From: a bacterium
GTDB taxonomy: Bacteria; Patescibacteriota; CPR2; UBA1875; JAJYID01
Direction of reading: 5' to 3'
Assembly: GCA_021823605.1 (NCBI GenBank)
Contig: JAKANV010000027.1
Coordinates: 1 to 7,960 of the forward strand
Length of the DNA stretch: 7,960 nt
This document shows positions 4,968 through 7,960 of this stretch, one piece after another (positions within the stretch are counted from its first letter, which is position 1; each line of letters starts with the position of its first letter). Under the pieces are notes generated by a model. That model saw only the letters and a list, made by a program, of their open reading frames with translations, was not told the DNA's origin and did no database searches. A program made the position numbers and the translations under genes.

Positions 4968-5723
4968 ATGGCAAAGATAAAACATGCAAAAAGCGAGTCA
5001 GAGACTCTTCCGCTGAAAAGAGTCGGCGTTATCGGTGGAATGGGGCAATGGGCCACTATCGATATTTTAAACAGAACTCTTCGTTACTCGGCAGATCATC
5101 TTCCTCAATATGGAAACCGCGGCTATCCTCCGATGGATATCATTATGGTTAATGAAGCGCCCATGCCACTAAATCCCGATGGCACATATCCCGAGCCAGT
5201 AATGCCAACATTACAATTTCTAGAATCGGCAAAACTTGCCGGAGAAAAAGCAGATTTTTTAATAATGACCGCAAACACACCGCATATGTTTAGGCATGAA
5301 ATTGAAAAAGCGGCAGGGAAACCACTGCTTAGCATAGTAGATGTAGCTGTTGAGGAAGCCAAGCGACGAAACTGCAAAAAAGTTGGTCTTACAGCAATTG
5401 GTCTAACCCTCAGGAAAGAGCTTTTTCAGAAACCCTTAAAAGAAGCTGGTATTGAGTCAGTATCTCTACCAGACGATTTAATTCAAAGGCTCGAGTCTGA
5501 GGGAATTTACCAAGTCCAGGAAGGCGAGGATCCGAAAGAATTTTCAAAGATAGCATATGAGGTAGTCGAATATTTACGCAATCAAAATGTAGATGGGATT
5601 ATCCTCGGTTGCACTGAAATACCAATATTGCTTGGCGACAAGGCAAATGAACCGGATATTATTAACCCGTCACAACTCCTGGCCGAGGCTGTGGTAAAAA
5701 AGGCGCTAGAAGAAGATGAGTGA
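4968..5723 (+). CDS. Aspartate/glutamate racemase-family protein with one catalytic Cys replaced
   Basis: A 251-residue member of the Asp/Glu/hydantoin racemase superfamily, whose enzymes invert or decarboxylate carboxylic-acid substrates using two opposed cysteines without a cofactor. Seen: GVIGGMGQWAT (20-30), NEAPMPLNPDGT (62-73), TANTPHM (101-107), VGLTAIGLTLRKELF (139-153), and GCTEIPILL (214-222). The second Cys (C215) is present. At the first site the usual C-N-T-x-H is A-N-T-P-H, so A102 stands where a racemase has Cys. With one Cys it may be a one-base isomerase, a decarboxylase-like enzyme or a non-racemising hydrolase/lyase; the name aspartate racemase should not be assumed. D-amino acids are needed for peptidoglycan, but the catalytic change weakens that inference. 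ATG 4968 is the only good start and lacks a Shine-Dalgarno. Its last 8 bases overlap the HIT gene. Confidence 0.88.
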   Translation: MAKIKHAKSESETLPLKRVGVIGGMGQWATIDILNRTLRYSADHLPQYGNRGYPPMDIIMVNEAPMPLNPDGTYPEPVMPTLQFLESAKLAGEKADFLIMTANTPHMFRHEIEKAAGKPLLSIVDVAVEEAKRRNCKKVGLTAIGLTLRKELFQKPLKEAGIESVSLPDDLIQRLESEGIYQVQEGEDPKEFSKIAYEVVEYLRNQNVDGIILGCTEIPILLGDKANEPDIINPSQLLAEAVVKKALEEDE

Positions 5724-6045
5724 TTTTTATTGCGAGAATATATTTAGCGGAAAGATAGAGATTACTACGGTTAAAGAGACTGAAAACATCTTGGCTTTTT
5801 ACCATACCAAGCCTAGCTGGACTATTCACATAGTTATTGTGCCAAAAGAACACATCAAAACTTTTACCGATGCCAACACCAAGATTCTAGGGGAAATCAT
5901 GTCAGTCGCTCAAGACATTATTAAATCCCTTAAACTGGATAAATCAAACTACAAACTAATTGTGAATGGCGGCTCATTTCAGGATTCTGAGCATTTACAC
6001 TTTCATTTGGTGTCAGGGAAACGAGGTATAGACTTGGGAGAATAG
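5716..6045 (+). CDS. HIT-family (histidine triad) nucleotide-binding protein
   Basis: A 109-residue HIT protein. The family hydrolyses or transfers nucleoside monophosphates from substrates such as AMP-lysine, AMP-amino acid or dinucleotide conjugates in the cytoplasm. The signature H-x-H-x-H is intact as EHLHFHLVSG (H93, H95, H97), preceded by NGG (84-86) and by the strand WTIHIVIVPKEHI (35-47), which matches the family's 'GHTLVIPKEHI'. The N-terminal Zn-binding C-x-x-C of many HINT proteins is not kept (FYCENIFSG). ATG 5716 overlaps the upstream gene by 8 bases in an ATGAGTGA arrangement, which implies coupled translation. Pairing with a racemase-family enzyme could mean a shared aminoacyl or carboxylate metabolite, but this is only an inference. 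Confidence 0.94.
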   Translation: MSDFYCENIFSGKIEITTVKETENILAFYHTKPSWTIHIVIVPKEHIKTFTDANTKILGEIMSVAQDIIKSLKLDKSNYKLIVNGGSFQDSEHLHFHLVSGKRGIDLGE

Positions 6046-6077
6046 TTATTACAACTCTCCCGGAAGCTCCAAAACTA

Positions 6078-6114
6078 AAGAAGGCAACGATATACGGGAT
6101 ATCATTGCCTTCTT
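6078..6114 (-). terminator. Terminator hairpin abutting the tRNA-Glu 3' end
   Basis: On the minus strand, AAGAAGGCAATGATAT, loop CCCGT, then ATATCGTTGCCTTCTT: 16 bp with one U-G pair, followed by TTAGTTTT. The first base of the stem is the final A of the encoded CCA, so terminator and tRNA have no spacer. On the plus strand the hairpin lacks a T run, so it is less likely to end the HIT transcript. Confidence 0.7.
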
Positions 6115-6188
6115 GGTAGTCCCAAGGGGAATCGAACCCCTGTTACCAGGATGAGAACCTGGCGTCCTAACCGCTAGACGATGGGACC
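6114..6188 (-). tRNA. tRNA-Glu (anticodon CTC), CCA encoded
   Basis: On the minus strand the acceptor is GGTCCCA with TGGGACT (terminal G-U pair, discriminator A), then U8-C9, D arm GTCT...GGAC, anticodon stem CCAGG/CCTGG enclosing loop TTCTCAT (anticodon CTC, glutamate codon GAG), variable loop TAAC, and T arm AGGGG-TTCGATT-CCCCT. CCA is encoded at 6114-6116. All stems pair. It has its own promoter and terminator and runs opposite to both neighbours. GAG is also read less efficiently by tRNA-Glu(TTC), which is not in the window. Confidence 0.97.
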
Positions 6189-6199
6189 ATGACCCAAAG

Positions 6200-6228
6200 A
6201 TTATAGCAAAAATCGTTACTTCTTTCAA
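6200..6228 (-). promoter_or_regulatory. Promoter of tRNA-Glu
   Basis: On the minus strand, TTGAAA (6223-6228), 17 bases, TATAAT (6200-6205), preceded by TGC to form an extended -10. The predicted start is about five bases before the mature tRNA. Confidence 0.85.
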
Positions 6229-6235
6229 TAACATC

Positions 6236-6273
6236 GGGGGTATTTTTTGTTTATTCCACTAAAGAAAACCCCC
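6236..6273. repeat. Imperfect hairpin of unknown role in the tRNA-gam gap
   Basis: GGGGGT (6236-6241) pairs with ACCCCC (6268-6273). After one mismatch, TTTTTT pairs with AAAGAA bases inside it, leaving a loop of about 12. Neither strand has a T run after the stem, so a terminator is not supported. It lies in the 154-base divergent gap. I see no convincing promoter for the downstream gam-like gene there. Confidence 0.35.
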
Positions 6274-6343
6274 AAACTTTAAACTATATTTAAGCAGTTA
6301 GACCTGTCATTGACCCACTCTACGAGAGAGAGGTGCTACGCAC

Positions 6344-6889
6344 ATGTCCGGAAAATTAAAACAAGAGGTAGTCCGAGTTCCTCAGGATGCAGGAGAATCC
6401 GACACCTTCGTCGCCGAGATGGGAAGTGAGAAAAGGGAAATAGAAAAAATCGAGGCAAAGCTGAACAAGGATATAGAGGCTCTGAAAGACGCCGCAAAGA
6501 AGAAAATGGAGCCCCGTGAGAGAAGGCTTCACCTCCTGATGCAGGGCCTCTACATCTATGCCGAGGGACACAAGAAGGAACTGACCCAAAACGGCAAGGT
6601 AAAGACAGTCACTTTGCCATCAGGGAAGTTTCTCTGGCGCCTCGGCAACAAGACTGTCGAGATCATTGACGAGGAAAAGGCCATCAAGTCCATCAAGGCT
6701 AAGGGCCTGAAGAAGAAGCTGATAAAGACAGTGGAGAAGGTAGTCAAGACTGCCGTCAAGAAAGAGTCAGACAAAATCATCAAATCTCTCAAGGGTATAA
6801 AGATAACCCAGGCAGAGACTTTCCGCGTCGAACCAAACAAGACCTCCGTCATAGACGAGGAAACCAAGAATCTCAAGAAAAAGGTCTAG
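6344..6889 (+). CDS. Mu Gam-like (host-nuclease inhibitor Gam family) protein
   Basis: 181 residues; phage Mu Gam is about 174. Mu Gam and its relatives bind double-strand DNA ends as dimers, shielding them from exonucleases, and are structurally related to eukaryotic and bacterial Ku. Seen: a long charged N-terminal helix (28-66) like the Gam coiled coil, then LYIYAEGHKKELTQNGKVKTVTLPSGKFLWRLG (69-101), matching Gam's 'Y-x-E-x-x-R-x-E-L-T ... K-T-V-x-L-P-x-G-x-F-x-W-R' core, VEIIDEEKAIKSIKAKG (105-121), and KGIKITQAETFRVEP (150-164), the family's terminal strand; a Lys-rich tail follows. ATG 6344 has AGAGAGGTG about nine bases upstream. Base composition is about 50% GC, with AAG for Lys and ATC for Ile much preferred, unlike the AT-rich neighbours. 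That suggests transfer or high expression. No other phage gene is present. Confidence 0.88.
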   Translation: MSGKLKQEVVRVPQDAGESDTFVAEMGSEKREIEKIEAKLNKDIEALKDAAKKKMEPRERRLHLLMQGLYIYAEGHKKELTQNGKVKTVTLPSGKFLWRLGNKTVEIIDEEKAIKSIKAKGLKKKLIKTVEKVVKTAVKKESDKIIKSLKGIKITQAETFRVEPNKTSVIDEETKNLKKKV

Positions 6890-6911
6890 CCCAATGGTTT
6901 TCTAGACAAGC

Positions 6912-6944
6912 AAACCCTCGACATTCGCCGGGGGTTTTCTTTTG
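6912..6944 (+). terminator. Rho-independent terminator of the gam-like gene
   Basis: AAACCCTCG (6912-6920), loop ACATTCGC, CGGGGGTTT (6929-6937) with one T-G wobble, then TCTTTTG. It starts 22 bases after the stop codon. Confidence 0.8.
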
Positions 6945-6978
6945 TATTAACTGATACAATAATTTATTCAAAAAGTAC

Positions 6979-7007
6979 TTGACTCTGTTACATTTATGCT
7001 TTAGATT
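6979..7007 (+). promoter_or_regulatory. Promoter of the one-TM exported-domain gene
   Basis: TTGACT (6979-6984), 17 bases, TAGATT (7002-7007). The predicted start is near 7014, giving a leader of about 28 bases that contains the AAAGGAG ribosome-binding site. Confidence 0.7.
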
Positions 7008-7042
7008 GTGGGGGAAATAAAAACAAAAGGAGAATGAACAAA

Positions 7043-7780
7043 ATGGACGATTCAGTTAATAATATTAACAGCAAAGAACCGGCAAATGAGCCGGACAAAC
7101 CGGTTGACTCAATCTTTACTGACGGTAATATCCAAAACCAACCCAACCAACCAACTGATGGACAAAAACCGAAAAAGAAACACAGATTTATTGGAATGCT
7201 GCTGGCAATACTGGCAGTTATTTTATTTTCGGTCGGCACGGCTGCCGGGGTGTGGTACTGGCAGAATGGAGAACAAAATAAGCAAAGAGCTGACTCTGAC
7301 ACTAGAATTGCGGCCATGCAGAAACAGGTTGATGAATTAAAAAATAGCCAAAAAGATACAAAATCAACTGCTTCAGCCAACAAAACAGTAAATTGGAAAA
7401 CTTATACAAATAATCAAGATGGTTTTCAGCTAACATTTCCAGAAAACTGGAAGGGCTATGGCATCTCAGAATCTCTAGATAATGACAAGGTGACAAAATA
7501 CATATATTTCGGCTTGCCCTTGAAAAATACGAATGCCTCTGTAGACCTTGGGTTCGAAAAAAATTATGCAAATATATTTGCTCTGTCAGTTATCAGTGAA
7601 ACAAAGTGGGAAGCAGAGAAAGATCAACCGGGAGCAGGGATTAAAATCGCAGAGAAGGGTGACAAAGTCTATACTTATGCTAGGTCCAACGGAATTATTG
7701 ATGAACTTCAGAATACTTCAGCGGAGAAAGCGGTTAAGGACATAGAATCAATCATAGGAACTTTCAAAACATTAAATTAA
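7043..7780 (+). CDS. Hypothetical protein with one membrane anchor and a PsbP-like exported domain
   Basis: 245 residues from ATG 7043. An upstream in-frame ATG at 7034 is only one base after AAGGAG (7027-7032), while 7043 is 10 bases away, so the ribosome-binding site favours 7043. The N-terminus (1-48) is a low-complexity Asn/Pro/Gln/Asp cytoplasmic segment ending in KPKKKHR, a positive patch. Residues 49-73 are a single membrane helix, and about 83-104 (RADSDTRIAAMQKQVDELKN) is a short coiled coil. A Ser/Thr linker precedes a C-terminal domain from WKTYTNNQDGFQLTFPENW (118-136), resembling the 'GFSLxYPxxW' entry of PsbP-like or CPR secreted domains, to FKTLN. Topology implies N-in, C-out. 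The PsbP-like label is a weak pattern match, not a family assignment, and I know of no function. Confidence 0.85.
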   Translation: MDDSVNNINSKEPANEPDKPVDSIFTDGNIQNQPNQPTDGQKPKKKHRFIGMLLAILAVILFSVGTAAGVWYWQNGEQNKQRADSDTRIAAMQKQVDELKNSQKDTKSTASANKTVNWKTYTNNQDGFQLTFPENWKGYGISESLDNDKVTKYIYFGLPLKNTNASVDLGFEKNYANIFALSVISETKWEAEKDQPGAGIKIAEKGDKVYTYARSNGIIDELQNTSAEKAVKDIESIIGTFKTLN

Positions 7781-7781
7781 C

Positions 7782-7811
7782 TTGACCATAAAGGTACATT
7801 CTTGCTATAAT
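7782..7811 (+). promoter_or_regulatory. Strong promoter of the Phe-leader attenuator
   Basis: TTGACC (7782-7787), 18 bases, TGC plus TATAAT (7803-7811): a consensus extended -10. The predicted start, about seven bases after the -10, falls at or next to ATG 7818, so the leader peptide could be translated leaderless. Confidence 0.85.
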
Positions 7812-7817
7812 ATAATT

Positions 7818-7874
7818 ATGATAACAAAAAGATTTTTTAACTTTTTCTTTACCAGTCTTTCCCGCGGAAGATAA
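7818..7874 (+). CDS. Phenylalanine-rich leader peptide (18 residues)
   Basis: The frame reads MITKRFFNFFFTSLSRGR and then TAA. Five of its 18 codons are Phe, clustered as TTT TTT AAC TTT TTC TTT (7833-7850). It begins at the predicted transcription start and ends 15 bases before the terminator stem. E. coli pheL and pheM leader peptides have the same look (short, with a run of Phe codons before a terminator) and control the Phe biosynthesis gene pheA and the pheST synthetase by ribosome stalling. I infer the same here. It is too short to be recognised as a gene by length, and no SD precedes it. I did not recognise any identical sequence; the call rests on composition and position. Confidence 0.72.
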   Translation: MITKRFFNFFFTSLSRGR

Positions 7875-7919
7875 CTTTAGAAATTGTCTAAAAAAGCCTT
7901 CCGCCAGGAAGGCTTTTTT
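7856..7919 (+). promoter_or_regulatory. Transcription attenuator with mutually exclusive stems
   Basis: Segment 1 TCTTTCC (7856-7862) can pair with GGAAGA (7866-7871). Segment 2 GCGGAAG (7864-7870) is the exact complement of CTTCCGC (7898-7904) in the 5' arm and loop of the terminator, and that antiterminator can be lengthened by TTTAG (7876-7880) with CTAAA (7888-7892). Segments 3 and 4 form the terminator (7890-7919). A ribosome stalled at the Phe codons (7833-7850) would cover segment 1, freeing segment 2 to pair with 3 and allow readthrough. A ribosome reaching TAA 7872 would cover segment 2, so the terminator forms. The geometry matches the classical model. Confidence 0.72.
7890..7919 (+). 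terminator. Attenuator terminator
   Basis: AAAAAAGCCTTCC (7890-7902), loop GCCA, GGAAGGCTTTTTT (7907-7919): 13 perfect base pairs, running straight into the T tract. The remaining 41 bases to the window edge (7920-7960) show no start I can support; the regulated gene should begin beyond. Confidence 0.92.
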
Positions 7920-7960
7920 GATTGTCAAGTACCTCAAGACCTATTTGCCCAGAAAACCGC

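Noticed and set aside
6049..6234. 61-codon minus-strand frame
   Set aside because: It lies across the tRNA-Glu gene and its terminator, and nothing supports translation.
6556..6876. 106-codon minus-strand frame inside the gam-like gene
   Set aside because: It is a shadow of a well-recognised Gam-like protein.
1..7960. CRISPR arrays, insertion sequences or prophage modules
   Set aside because: No regularly spaced direct repeats, transposase motifs or terminal inverted repeats were seen. The gam-like gene is the only phage-related sequence.

Overview
The window looks like a chromosomal segment of a Patescibacteria (CPR) bacterium using the standard genetic code: TGA is a true stop (the kinase-like gene and the racemase-like gene end in TGA), which argues against the code-25 lineages. 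The CPR call rests on small genes, short gaps, a DUF5679 zinc ribbon, a membrane-anchored CAP protein and an orphan Gam-like protein. It is an inference from gene content, and I cannot place it below phylum. Typical DNA here is about 35-40% GC. The first ~110 bases are about 62% GC and look like foreign or chimeric sequence.

Layout, left to right. (1) A 5'-truncated P-loop kinase-like gene (+) ends at a bidirectional terminator and faces a one-TM hypothetical gene (-). (2) Divergent from that gene is murC (+), for peptidoglycan precursor synthesis. (3) A ~300-base gap after murC holds no protein gene. It has DnaA-box-like sites, a near-consensus promoter and a terminator framing a candidate structured small RNA of ~135 nt. 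(4) A membrane-anchored CAP-domain protein is followed by a TrxB-like thioredoxin reductase. (5) A 51-residue zinc-ribbon protein (DUF5679) has a perfect Shine-Dalgarno and two tandem terminators. (6) An Asp/Glu racemase-family gene overlaps a HIT-family gene by 8 bases. (7) tRNA-Glu(CTC) lies on the minus strand with its own promoter and terminator. (8) A Mu Gam-like DNA-end-binding protein has GC-richer codons. (9) A one-TM protein has an exported C-terminal domain. (10) The right edge has a strong promoter, an 18-codon phenylalanine-rich leader peptide, mutually exclusive RNA stems and a terminator. Together these read as a transcription attenuator for a phenylalanine-related operon, most likely pheST, just beyond the window.

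Most genes seem to be single transcription units with their own promoters and terminators. The racemase/HIT pair is the only clear translationally coupled operon. The two most interesting signals are non-coding or nearly so: the Phe-leader attenuator at the right end and the pseudoknot-capable small RNA between murC and the CAP gene.
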